Source: JADHLJ01 sp038116915 (GTDB lineage: Bacteria > Pseudomonadota > Alphaproteobacteria > Thalassobaculales > Thalassobaculaceae). From it: a stretch of 53,704 bases of DNA. The DNA lies in NCBI GenBank assembly GCA_038116915.1, contig JAYOEU010000005.1:1-53704 (forward strand). The letters are read 5' to 3'. Each line of letters begins with the position of its first letter. Position 1 is the stretch's first letter. The translations under genes were made by a program, and so were the position numbers. Below the pieces are notes generated by a model. The model was given only the letters and a program-made list of their open reading frames with translations, searched no databases and was not told the origin of the DNA. This document shows, piece after piece, positions 42,134 through 50,909 of the stretch.

Positions 42134-43834
42134 CTAAACCAACGCCGGCGGGTTGAAGCTGTCGAGGACGTGACCCGGGCCTTTGGGAATGTCGGCATAG
42201 CCCTCGTCGCCGAAGACCTTGGTGCCGTTGACCCAGACGCCGTGGATGCCGGTGGGAGAGCGCACGGTGCGGGTGCCGCCGCCGGGCAGATCGTTGACCC
42301 GGGTCGGGCCGGACATGCCGACGGTGTCGGGATCGAACATCAACAGATCCGCATGGGCACCGACCGCGATGCGTCCGCGGTCCTTGATCCCGTAGAGCGC
42401 CGCCGGATGGCTGGTCAGCCGCCGGATCCCCTCCACCAGATCAAAGGTCTTTTGCTCGCGCACCCAGTGGCCGAGGAAATAGGTCGCGAAGCCGGCATCG
42501 CACATGAAGATCAGATGCGCGCCGGCATCGGAAAGCGACACCACGCCGGACTTGTGCCGGAGAATCCCCGCCACCCCGTCATCGGCGGCATTGAGAAACC
42601 GGCCGACGATCGTGGTCTCCAGATTCTCGTCCAACGCCAGCTCGCAATAGGTGTCAACCGGGTCGCCGCCCTTTTCCGCCGCGATCTGGGCGACGGTCTT
42701 GCCGGTCAGCGCCTTGTTCCGCGCTTCGGCCGGAAGCGTGATTTCAACCTTGTTCCAGTCGCCGTAGAAGATCCCGCCCGGTTTCGGCGCGGCGAGATTG
42801 GCGCGGAACGTGGCGCGGAAAGACGGATCGGCATAGGCCTTGGCCAGCACCTCGGGTGGGGCCGCCTTGATCGCCGCGAAGGCATCGTGGCTGTAGAACG
42901 GATAGGGGTTGGCGGGGGTGAAATCCATTGAGAAGGGCTGGCAGGTCACCTGGGCATAGACGCCGTTACCACGCGCCCGGGCGGCGGCGCAGGCATCCAG
43001 GATCTCATGCGCCCGTCCCGGCAGCGCCTCGTTGTACATGGTGAGCGCCGTGGTCATGAAGACCGAGCCGCCGCTTGCCTCGGCGATACTCTCCATTACC
43101 TCGACCGTGCCACGCGCTCCGGAGGCGATCTGAAAGACGGCTCGGCCGCGCCCTTTCATCAACCCGGCAAGGGCGCGCACCTCGTCGTCACTGGCGATGG
43201 TCGAGGGCATCGGAACGCCCTGCCAGCCCATGTGATTGGGCGAGAAGGACGAGGCGAAACCGATGGCGCCCGCGTCGAGCGCCTCCTTCACCGCGTTCTT
43301 CATCGCCGCCATCTCGGCATCCGTCGGCTCGGCGCGCTCGGAGGCTTCCTTGCCCATGACGGCGGTCCGGGTCACCGAATGGCCGGCGAGGACCGCAGTG
43401 TTCGGATAGACGCCCTTGGTCCTGAGGAACTCCATGTATTCCGGGAAGGTCTCGAAGCCCCAGTCAATACCGGTGACCAGCGCGTTCAGGTCCATTCCCT
43501 CGACCACCGAAAGGTTGGAGGCGACGGTCTCGCGCAGATGCGGCGGACAAGGCGCGATTCCGAAACCGCAATTGCCCATCACCACGGTTGTCACACCGAG
43601 CGAGGGGGAGGGTGAGGCGGTCGAATCCCACGTCATCTGGGCATCATAATGGGTGTGGGTATCGATGACGCCGGGCGCCAAAACCAGGCCGTCGGCGTCG
43701 ACCGTCCGGGCGGCGCTTTCGGTTATTTTGCCGATCTCCGCGATCCGCCCGTCCCGAACGGCCACGCAAACCGGTTGTTCCGGATTGCCGAGCCCATCGA
43801 CCACCCGCGCCCCCTTGATCACCAAGTCGTGCAT
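42134..43834 (-). CDS. N-acyl-D-amino-acid deacylase family amidohydrolase
   Basis: 566 residues from ATG 43834, which has GGGAGG upstream; a GTG at 43849 is the other option. Beta-sandwich segment plus TIM-barrel of the D-aminoacylase type: IKGARVVDGLG, APGVIDTHTHYDAQMTWD with the HxH metal ligands, TTVVMGNCGFGIAPC, SLSDAGAHLIFMCDAGFATY, LTSHPAALYGIKDRGRIAVG. Releases D-amino acids, or acts on related N-acyl compounds. Convergent with the tcuA-like gene across the inverted repeat. Confidence 0.9.
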   Translation of the reverse strand: MHDLVIKGARVVDGLGNPEQPVCVAVRDGRIAEIGKITESAARTVDADGLVLAPGVIDTHTHYDAQMTWDSTASPSPSLGVTTVVMGNCGFGIAPCPPHLRETVASNLSVVEGMDLNALVTGIDWGFETFPEYMEFLRTKGVYPNTAVLAGHSVTRTAVMGKEASERAEPTDAEMAAMKNAVKEALDAGAIGFASSFSPNHMGWQGVPMPSTIASDDEVRALAGLMKGRGRAVFQIASGARGTVEVMESIAEASGGSVFMTTALTMYNEALPGRAHEILDACAAARARGNGVYAQVTCQPFSMDFTPANPYPFYSHDAFAAIKAAPPEVLAKAYADPSFRATFRANLAAPKPGGIFYGDWNKVEITLPAEARNKALTGKTVAQIAAEKGGDPVDTYCELALDENLETTIVGRFLNAADDGVAGILRHKSGVVSLSDAGAHLIFMCDAGFATYFLGHWVREQKTFDLVEGIRRLTSHPAALYGIKDRGRIAVGAHADLLMFDPDTVGMSGPTRVNDLPGGGTRTVRSPTGIHGVWVNGTKVFGDEGYADIPKGPGHVLDSFNPPALV

Positions 43835-44242
43835 CGCTCCGCCTCCCACGCCAACCGTCGATTATCTTCAGGGGATTGTATCGGTTGAGGGCGGTTCAAT
43901 GAAGCATTGCCCCGGGAATATCCGCCGTCTGATCGCGCCGGCCGGGTGCTGCACATCGATATTGACCGCATCCTATGGAATGCTGATGTTCAAAAATTAC
44001 ACTCGGACGGAGCTTTATACGCATTGTTCGGATATATTTTCGCTTCATAAACCATAAAAATGGAGAGTATATAAAAATATTATAAATATACTATTTACGG
44101 GATTTTTCTCCGAAACATTCTTGTGATTGGGTGAAATTCCCCACAATGAATAACGTCCATTAAATATAGTACGTTTAATATAATAAATATCCTTATATAT
44201 TTTATTTTTTTATTTATAATAATAAAAATTGCTTATCTCGAC
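43835..44242. other. 408-bp region with a strongly AT-rich island (about 44010-44240)
   Basis: The base composition changes abruptly near 43980, from G+C-rich to a stretch dominated by A and T (ATATT, TTTAT, long T and A runs near 44200-44225), then returns to G+C-rich at 44240 where the carbamoyltransferase frame begins. No gene. A ~50-codon open stretch (43889-44051, ending FGYIFAS) has no normal start. It may be a foreign insertion, a promoter region, or the scar of a rearrangement. Confidence 0.7.
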
Positions 44243-45820
44243 ATGATCGCCGTCAACCGTAGACCCAACGCAAATCTCGCCCGGCGGATCCGGTTCGCCC
44301 TGTCGCGAACTCCGAGCTGGTCAATGCTGCGGGACCGGTGGCGTGCGCGGCGCGGGATCACCACGATCGCGGATGGGATCGCCGAAATCCTCGGCGTCGA
44401 TCCGTCCCTGATCAGCGCGCGCCTTCGGGGCTTTGAACATCATCGCTGTCATCTCGCGAGCAGCTTTCTTGTCTCGCCCTTCGCAGAGGCAACCCTCGTA
44501 TCCGTCGACGGTTTCGGTGATTTCACCAGCGCCATGCGTGGCCATGGCCAGGGCAACACGATCCGAACCTCGGACCAAGTGTATTTTCCGCATTCCCTCG
44601 GCACCTTCTATCTGGCGATGACGCAGTTTCTCGGCTTTGCGAACTATGGCGACGAATACAAGGTCATGGGACTAGCGGGTCATGGGGCGCCGGAGATGAT
44701 GGAGGCCATGGAGCAGATCCTCCAGCTTTCGGAGGCGGGGAAATTCAAGCTGAACCTCTCGATGTTCCGGCATCACACAGAAGGCCTTGCGTTGACTTGG
44801 AACAACGGGACGCCGGAGCTTGATGCCGCCTATAGCGAGGCCCTGGTCGCGCTTTTGGGCCCGGCAAGGCAGCCGGAGGAAAACCTGACTGACCGCCACC
44901 TGGCCATCGCGGCCTCGGTCCAGCGCCAGTATGAACGGGCCTTGCACGGATATGTCGCGACCGCGTTGAAGCGGGAAGGGAGCACCACCTTGTGCCTCTC
45001 CGGGGGCTGCGCGATGAACTCCTCCGCGAACGGCAAGCTCACCGAGGAAGCTGGCGTGGAGCATCTCTACATACCGCCCGCGCCGGGTGATGCGGGCGGC
45101 GCTGTTGGAGCGGCACTTCTGGGGAGGCTCGCGCTCGATCCCGAGGCCAAGCGCGTTGAGATGCGGCGCGCCGATCTCGGCCCAGCTTTTGATGCCGCGG
45201 CCGTGACGTCGGCGGTGTCGGAGCGCGGGGGCGATCTCGCGGACGCGCGGTGTTCCGTCCGGCGGTTTTCCGATAGCGGCAAGTTGATCCGGGCCGTCGC
45301 CGAACGGATTGCAGGTGGCGGGGTCGTCGGCTGGTCCCGGGGCGCAATGGAATGGGGGCCGAGGGCGCTCGGCAATCGATCGATCTTGGCCGACCCGCGC
45401 CGGGCCGGCATGCGCGAGATTCTGAATGCCAAGATCAAGCTGCGGGAGCCGTTCCGGCCTTTCGCGCCCTCTGTGCTGCGCGAGGCGGCCGATGACTGGT
45501 TTCTCGGCGCCGTGGACGTGCCGTTCATGAGCCAGGTGCTGATGGTCCGCCCGGAAATGCGGGACCGGATTCCGGCCGTGGTTCATGTCGACGGAACCGG
45601 ACGGCTCCAGACCGTGAACCGCGAGGACTGCCCGCTCTACCACGCGCAGATCCGGGAGTTCCAAGAGATTACCGGCATCCCGATGCTGCTCAATACCTCG
45701 TTCAACGAGAACGAACCGATCGTCGCCACGCCGACCGAGGCGCTGGATTGTTTCCTGCGCACCGGCATGGACATGCTGGCGATTGAAGACACGCTGATCG
45801 AGCGACCACGCGATAGCTAG
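44243..45820 (+). pseudogene. Carbamoyltransferase (NodU/CmcH family), N-terminally truncated
   Basis: The 525-residue frame lacks the family's first ~70-90 residues, including the expected FYHDSAA-type motif. It starts mid-domain (MIAVNRRPNANLARRIRFAL), the part that in full proteins follows the N-terminal lobe. Two codons before ATG 44243 still read like the family (LD), then the AT-rich island begins, so the break is at about 44231-44237. The rest is complete: EHHRCHLASSF, SVDGFGDFTSAM, SGGCAMNSSANGKL, GPRALGNRSIL, and the C-terminal domain LREPFRPFAPSVL and MLLNTSFNENEPIV. Without the N-lobe the kinase-like domain is unlikely to work normally. No ribosome-binding site is seen. Confidence 0.8.
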
Positions 45821-45847
45821 GGAGCGGTCATCCCTGTGCCCCGCCCC

Positions 45848-46509
45848 TTAAACGTACCAGATATCCCGGGGATCGTGGGCCGGCTCCGGTGTCACAGGCA
45901 CCGGGGCGAGGGGAGCACAATCCAGGAGCGACAGATACGGCGCCTCGCCCATCGCCTCGGCCCGCCGCCGCAGCATGGTGCGAAAGCCGTTGCGGGCATG
46001 CTCCAGATCCATCACCAGGTTATGCCGCCGCGCCACGCGTTCGGCCACGTCAAGCAGCCGCTCGAAGGAATGATAGCAATCGGCGAGCCGGCGGACATTC
46101 TGGTTGGCCAGGATCAGCCAACGCGGATCGCGCCGTTTGCGGGCGTCCAGCCACGAGGTTCCGACCCCGCTGAAGCCGCCGCCTGCGGGTGGCGTTTCCT
46201 TAACGTAGAACTCGAGAAAACGGACGAAATAGCCTTGCATTGTTAGCAAAACCGGCGACGCGGTTTTCGAATCCTCGGCGTTTTCTCCATAGAGCTGCTC
46301 ATGGAGGAGCTCGTCCAGGAACAGCTCCAGGAACTCGAAGACATCGGTGGTTGAGCCGACCAGATGGGTGAGTTCACCAACTCGCGCGGCAGCACGGTGA
46401 TATAGTCCTGGCGTCGGGACGTCTTGTGCGAGCGGCTATTGGCACCGGCATGCCAGGTCATGATCCGGCCCGGCTTCTTCAAAGCCTCTTCGAGTGCTAG
46501 TCTGCTCAT
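45848..46509 (-). pseudogene. Hypothetical gene with probable -1 frameshift
   Basis: Two overlapping frames read as one gene. The first (ATG 46509; MSRLALEEALKKPGRIMTWH) has high G+C at third positions as far as LPRELV. The second, from about 46380 to the stop at 45848, continues with LTHLVGSTTDVFEFLELFLDELLHEQ in pieces and ends ARRHNLVMDLEHARNGF ... DIWYV. One missing base near 46367-46382 would join them into a protein of about 220 residues. I do not recognise the family. It ends 27 bp from the convergent truncated carbamoyltransferase. A sequencing error is possible. If translated from the internal TTG 46249, the product would be 133 residues. Confidence 0.55.
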
Positions 46510-46545
46510 CGCTTATGATGACCCACGATTTGCCGGAATTTCCAC

Positions 46546-46794
46546 ATGATCGACCCGAGCCTTCTAGGCGACCTTGCCAAGCAGCATCAAAAGAATCAGC
46601 TCAGCCGCGAGGAGGCGAAGGAGTTTCTGCGCGAGTTGATGGCGCTCTGCAAAAAGCACGGCGTGCTGCTTCGCGCGCCGAACCAGATGCTGCAGTTCAG
46701 TAAGGCCTTCGGAGATTCGAACATGCGCACGGTCCTGAAGGCGATGATCGACAAGGACGGCAAATGCCCGGCCGCCAAGATCGAGTACCGTTGA
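46546..46794 (+). CDS. Small conserved-looking hypothetical protein
   Basis: 82 residues, mostly charged amphipathic helix: MIDPSLLGDLAKQHQKNQLS, KEFLRELMALCKKHGVLLR, and a C-terminal MIDKDGKCPAAKIEYR. Codon use matches the genome. No family recognised. Upstream it is divergent from the frameshifted gene; no strong ribosome-binding site is seen. Confidence 0.55.
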   Translation: MIDPSLLGDLAKQHQKNQLSREEAKEFLRELMALCKKHGVLLRAPNQMLQFSKAFGDSNMRTVLKAMIDKDGKCPAAKIEYR

Positions 46795-46823
46795 GACAGG
46801 GGCGATCGGGAATCCCTGATATT

Positions 46824-46843
46824 TTGTCGTAGTCCGACAATTT
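46824..46843 (+). terminator. Weak terminator candidate
   Basis: TTGTCG, loop TAGTC, CGACAA followed by TTT, about 30 bp after the stop of the 82-residue gene. Stem only 6 bp and T-tract short. Confidence 0.35.
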
Positions 46844-46869
46844 GGCATCAACGTATTGATTTTACGATA

Positions 46870-46890
46870 TATATTATTTCCCATAATATA
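46870..46890. terminator. AT-only 8-bp palindrome in a convergent gap
   Basis: TATATTAT, loop TTCCC, ATAATATA. It lies in the 147-bp gap between two genes that both end here (46794 plus strand, 46942 minus strand), which suits a bidirectional terminator or a protein-binding site; the stem is weak. Confidence 0.3.
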
Positions 46891-46941
46891 CATTATGCGA
46901 TCACAAGATCGACACAGACCAAGGACATCCGTCCGCTCCCC

Positions 46942-47325
46942 TCAGAGCTTCACGCGATCCTCAGACCGTTCGACGCGGCCATAGGTCGTGTCGGTAACAT
47001 GGCGCAGCTTGCGGGTCAGATTAATTAGGAGCGCGCGGACCAGCGGTGATATCTTTGACAGTTCCCCATCCAATTGGGAGCTCCGCACCGCCACGCAATG
47101 GACATCAGAGAGCGCTCTTGCGCTCATCGGCTGCGCCTTGTTTTCGAGAAATCCGATTTCCCCGGCAAAAAAGCCGCGGGAAACCTTTTGAACGAAGATC
47201 TTCCGGTCGCCGCGCTGACGGTAAAATTCGATTTCGCCTGATTCGATGAACAACACCACCTCAAGCTTGTCGCCCTCGTTGTAGAGAACCTCGCCCTTAT
47301 CGAACCAGACATCTTCGACTTGCAT
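46942..47325 (-). CDS. Cyclic-nucleotide-binding-type domain protein
   Basis: 127 residues from ATG 47325, with GGGGAG seven bases upstream; the open frame extends to 47451 and a second ATG lies at 47331. It is a lone cNMP-binding beta-roll: GEVLYNEGDKLEVVLFIESG, EIEFYRQRGDRKIFVQKVSR, GFFAGEIGFLENKAQPMSAR. The phosphate-binding cassette is the FFAGEIGFLENKAQPMSA stretch, in which the usual Arg before the Ser/Thr-Ala pair looks replaced (QPMSAR), so cAMP binding is doubtful. There is no DNA-binding domain. Divergent from mazG. Confidence 0.8.
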   Translation of the reverse strand: MQVEDVWFDKGEVLYNEGDKLEVVLFIESGEIEFYRQRGDRKIFVQKVSRGFFAGEIGFLENKAQPMSARALSDVHCVAVRSSQLDGELSKISPLVRALLINLTRKLRHVTDTTYGRVERSEDRVKL

Positions 47326-47507
47326 ATTCATGCTCCCCAAAAGACGCCTCGCGCGTGGCCGCTTGGGCGGGCACGGGATGATCCGCCGATGAAAGACCTT
47401 GATCCCGCGGCCGCACTCATGCATGCCGAGGATCATGGAACCGTCGATCACTAAAATACGAGTCGTTTTTTCTTAGAATTTTCGGACATTCCTCAGGAGC
47501 AAAACTC

Positions 47508-48356
47508 ATGCCATCGCGAGAGCCCGGCGCCCCTCTGCCGATTCCCGATCCCGGTCTGCCCCCGATTCAGCGTCTGATCCGGGTCATGGCGGCGCTCAGA
47601 AGCCCGCAAGGTGGCTGTCCCTGGGACTTGGAGCAGACTTTCGAAACCATCGCGCCCTATACGATCGAGGAGGCCTACGAGGTTGCCGAGGCGATCACCC
47701 AGGGCGATTTTGCCGCCCTCAAGGACGAGCTCGGTGATCTGCTGCTGCAGGTCGTCTATCACGGGCGCATGGCCGAGGAAGCCGGACATTTTGACTTCGA
47801 CGCCGTTGCCGATGCGATCACCGGGAAAATGATCCGCCGACATCCCCACGTGTTCGGCGCGGCGGAGATCGACGGCGCGGCCGCGCAAACCCTTGCCTGG
47901 GAGGAACAGAAAGCCGCCGAACGCGCGGCCAAGGCCGCCGAGGCTGGCGCCAGGCCGAGCGCTCTCGACGGGGTCAGCGTCGCCTACCCCGCTCTGATGC
48001 GCGCGGTGAAGCTTCAGCGCCGGGCGGCGCGGGTCGGTTTCGATTGGCCGGAAACCCCGCCGGTCATCGCCAAGATCCGCGAGGAACTCGACGAGTTGAC
48101 CGATGAACTTGCCGCCGGCGAAATCAACGGCGATGCCGTAGAGGATGAGATGGGCGATCTGCTGTTCGCCTGCGTCAATCTCGCCCGTCACCTCGGAGTC
48201 GATCCCGAGACCGCCCTGCGGCGGACCAACGGCAAGTTCGAGTCCCGCTTCCGCGCGGTCGAGGACATGCTCGACACCGATCTCGGCATCAGCCCGGCCG
48301 AGGCCAGCCTCGATCAGAAGGAGGAACGATGGGCGCGCGCAAAGATGAAGAGATGA
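47508..48356 (+). CDS. mazG: Nucleoside triphosphate pyrophosphohydrolase MazG
   Basis: 282 residues, double-domain MazG. Start ATG 47508 with AGGAG upstream. First domain: CPWDLEQTFETIAPYTIEEAYEVAEAI and the metal-binding DELGDLLLQVVYH. Second domain: GFDWPETPPVIAKIREELDEL and DEMGDLLFACVNLARHLG. Removes noncanonical or surplus NTPs. The C-terminal DQKEERWARAKMKR is typical. Confidence 0.95.
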   Translation: MPSREPGAPLPIPDPGLPPIQRLIRVMAALRSPQGGCPWDLEQTFETIAPYTIEEAYEVAEAITQGDFAALKDELGDLLLQVVYHGRMAEEAGHFDFDAVADAITGKMIRRHPHVFGAAEIDGAAAQTLAWEEQKAAERAAKAAEAGARPSALDGVSVAYPALMRAVKLQRRAARVGFDWPETPPVIAKIREELDELTDELAAGEINGDAVEDEMGDLLFACVNLARHLGVDPETALRRTNGKFESRFRAVEDMLDTDLGISPAEASLDQKEERWARAKMKR

Positions 48357-48411
48357 GTTGAAAAAAGTTCATAAATACAAGTTTTAATTATCCTTTTTAT
48401 ATTCTCTACTC

Positions 48412-48435
48412 CCGTCGTCCTGGCGTAAGGTAGGG
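48412..48435 (-). repeat. REP-like repeat copy
   Basis: CCGTCGTCCTGGCGTAAGGT then AGGG: inverted consensus with three changes, including paired-position changes on both arms. Confidence 0.8.
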
Positions 48436-48499
48436 CCAAACCTCGATGCTTCCACGCGATAGAACGCAAGTGATACCGGCTGCCGGCAACGGTGCAAGG

Positions 48500-48523
48500 C
48501 CCTGCCTTTCGCCAGGGCGGCGG
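48500..48523 (+). repeat. REP-like repeat copy
   Basis: CCCTGCCTTTCGCCAGGG then CGGCGG: direct consensus with two changes. Confidence 0.8.
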
Positions 48524-48572
48524 TTCGTGGTGTGAAAGGGTCGCATCCGTCGTTCCGCGCAATCCGCCGTTC

Positions 48573-48596
48573 CCTTCGCCCTGGCGCAAGGCAGGG
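48573..48596 (-). repeat. REP-like repeat copy
   Basis: CCTTCGCCCTGGCGCAAGGC then AGGG: inverted consensus, one change in the flank. Pairs with the copy at 48500-48523 as an inverted repeat. Confidence 0.82.
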
Positions 48597-48739
48597 CCGA
48601 GCCTTGATGCTGCCGTGTTGAAGATCGCGAGGCTTCGGTTGGCGGCCTTGCCCGTGCACCGATCGCACTTCACGGTTTCCCACGGGGGCGGATTTGAATA
48701 TCGTTGCCTTCCCGCCGCCTGCTTTCAGGAACACCGCAC

Positions 48740-50833
48740 ATGGCACATTCCCTCGACCCGCTTATGCGGCCAAAGTCCGTCGCCGTTATCGGAGCCTCCG
48801 ACGAGCCGTCCAGGATCGGCGGACGGCCGGTCTTCTCGATGTTGCAGGGCAAATACCAGGGCAATCTCTATCCGGTGAATCCGGGCCGCGAGACCGTGCA
48901 GGGCCTGAAGGCTTATCCCAGCATCAAGGCGGTACCGGAGACCGTGGACAGCGCCGTCATCTCGGTTCCGGCGTCGGTCGCGTTGGATGTGATCCGGGAA
49001 TGCGCCGATGCGGGCGTTAAAAGCGCGGTGGTCTTCACCTCGGGTTTCGCGGAGATCGGCGCCGCCGGCCACGACGCCCAGGCCGAGATCGGCCGCATCG
49101 CCCGCGACAGCGGCATGCGGATCGTCGGGCCCAACTGCCTCGGCGTCTTCACCCTCGATATCGGCTGGTTCGGCACCTTCGCCAACACACTCGCCAGCCT
49201 CAAGGTGCCGCCGGGCCCGATCGGCATCGTCACGCAAAGCGGCGCCTATGGTGGTCATCTCTTCACCATCTCGCAGAATCGCGGGGTCGGCACCAACCAC
49301 TGGGTGACCACCGGCAATGAAGTCGATGTCGATGTCGCCGAAGTGATCGAGTACTACGCCGAGGTCGACAGCATCCGCGTCATTGTCGCCTATGCCGAGG
49401 GCATTAAGGACGCCGAGCGGATGTGCCGGGCGCTGGACAAGGCGCGAGCGGCGGAAAAGCCGGTGATCTTCATGAAGGTCGGAAGTACCGAGGCGGGCGC
49501 CCGCGCCGCCGCCTCGCACACCGCCTCGCTGGCCGGCGCCGACGCGGTTTTCGACGGACTGTTCCTGCAATATGGCGCCTACCGGGCCGAGACCACCGAG
49601 GAGATGGCGGATCTCGCCTATGCGTGCCAGTTCGGCCGCTACCCCAAGGGGCGCAAGATCGGCTTGCAGACGATTTCAGGCGGCATCGGGGTGCAGCTTG
49701 CCGACGCGTCGACCAAGCGCGGTTTCGATGTCGCGCCGCTGCCCGAGGCGACCCGCAGGAAGATCCTCGACCTGATCCCGTTCGCCGGTGTGAACAACCC
49801 CGTCGATTTCACCGGCCAGGTCCTGAACGAGCGCCGGTTCCTCGAGGACAGCATGCGCCATGTCATGAACGAGGGCGGCTACGACGCGCATATCCTCTAC
49901 ATGGCAAGCCTGCCGGTCTCGCAATTCACCGGGGCCTTGTCTCTCGAGATCTTCACCGCCCTGCGCAATGAATATCCGGACGAGCTGCTGCTGATGAGCA
50001 TGATCGCGACCGCGGAAGGGCGCCGGAAATACGAGGATATCGGCTATCCCTGCTTTGAGGATCACTCGCTCGCTGTGCGGGCTCTCGCCGGCCTCAGGTA
50101 TTTCGGCGAGGTCTTTGCCCGCGGCCGTCCTGATGCGCCGCCCGCCCTGCCCTCCGGCGCCCTGCCCGCGCCGAAGCAGGCCGTCGGCGAGCACGAGGCA
50201 AAGCGGATCATCGCCTCGGCCGGTATTCCGATCGCCCGCGAAACCCTGGTCGCGGATGCCGATGCCGCCGTCGCGGCCTGGCGGGATTTCAGCGGGCCGG
50301 TGGTCCTGAAGATCGCCTCGCCGGATCTGCCGCACAAGACAGAGATCGGCGGCGTGCTGCTCAATATCGACGGCGAAGACGCGGTACGCAAAGGCCATGC
50401 GACGCTGCTGGAGCGCGCCCGCGCCGCCAAGCCGGATGCCCGGATCGACGGGGTGATCGTTGCCGAAATGATCAAGGGCGGGGTCGAAACCGTGATGGGC
50501 GTCGTCCGCGACCCGGTCTTCGGCCCGGTGGTGATGTTCGGGATCGGCGGGGTCTTTGTCGAGGTGCTGAAGGACGTGACCTTCCGGGTCGCCCCGTTCG
50601 GCGCCGACGAGGCGCGCCGGATGATCGACGGCATACGCGGCCGCGCGATGCTGGACGGGGTCCGCGGCGCGCCGCCCTCGGATATCGAGGCCCTTGCCGA
50701 CGCCCTCTCCCGCCTGTCGGTGTTCGCCGCCGCCAATGCCGATGCCATCGATTCCATCGACGTCAACCCGTTCATCGTCCTGCCCAAGGGCGCGGCGGCG
50801 GTCGACGCCTTGATCGTTCCCCGCGAAGATTGA
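48740..50833 (+). CDS. ADP-forming acyl-CoA synthetase (alpha-beta fusion, ACD type)
   Basis: 697 residues from ATG 48740 (AGGA upstream). Order: CoA-binding domain (VAVIGASDEPSRIGGRPVF, YPVNPGRETVQGL), ligase-CoA domain (GIVTQSGAYGGHLF, GNEVDVDVAEVIEYYAEV, SHTASLAGADAVFDGLFLQYG), then an ATP-grasp domain (QAVGEHEAKRIIASAGIP, KIASPDLPHKTEIGGVLLNI, MIKGGVETVMGVVRDPVFGP, DVNPFIVLP). It interconverts acyl-CoA + ADP + Pi with acid + ATP + CoA, or activates carboxylic acids. Acid unknown. Confidence 0.92.
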   Translation: MAHSLDPLMRPKSVAVIGASDEPSRIGGRPVFSMLQGKYQGNLYPVNPGRETVQGLKAYPSIKAVPETVDSAVISVPASVALDVIRECADAGVKSAVVFTSGFAEIGAAGHDAQAEIGRIARDSGMRIVGPNCLGVFTLDIGWFGTFANTLASLKVPPGPIGIVTQSGAYGGHLFTISQNRGVGTNHWVTTGNEVDVDVAEVIEYYAEVDSIRVIVAYAEGIKDAERMCRALDKARAAEKPVIFMKVGSTEAGARAAASHTASLAGADAVFDGLFLQYGAYRAETTEEMADLAYACQFGRYPKGRKIGLQTISGGIGVQLADASTKRGFDVAPLPEATRRKILDLIPFAGVNNPVDFTGQVLNERRFLEDSMRHVMNEGGYDAHILYMASLPVSQFTGALSLEIFTALRNEYPDELLLMSMIATAEGRRKYEDIGYPCFEDHSLAVRALAGLRYFGEVFARGRPDAPPALPSGALPAPKQAVGEHEAKRIIASAGIPIARETLVADADAAVAAWRDFSGPVVLKIASPDLPHKTEIGGVLLNIDGEDAVRKGHATLLERARAAKPDARIDGVIVAEMIKGGVETVMGVVRDPVFGPVVMFGIGGVFVEVLKDVTFRVAPFGADEARRMIDGIRGRAMLDGVRGAPPSDIEALADALSRLSVFAAANADAIDSIDVNPFIVLPKGAAAVDALIVPRED

Positions 50834-50840
50834 TCCTGGT

Positions 50841-50865
50841 GTCCTGGCGCAAGGCAGGGCGACGG
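50841..50865 (-). repeat. REP-like repeat copy
   Basis: GTCCTGGCGCAAGGCAGGGC then GACGG, 8 bp after the synthetase stop. Last copy seen in the window. Confidence 0.8.
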
Positions 50866-50909
50866 TTAAGGATGTGCCAGGATTGCGGTGTGGCGCCCGA
50901 GGCGGCTGG

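Larger units (their letters stand above)
48357..48739. other. 383-bp intergenic region with three REP-like repeats
   Basis: No gene. Copies at 48412-48435 (minus), 48500-48523 (plus) and 48573-48596 (minus), about 88 and 73 bp apart in alternating orientation. A short AT-rich stretch (48357-48410) follows the mazG stop. Confidence 0.8.

Noticed and set aside
43889..44051. Short open stretch before the AT-rich island, ending FGYIFAS
   Set aside because: No normal start codon and no recognisable family; noted only because of the nearby breakpoint.
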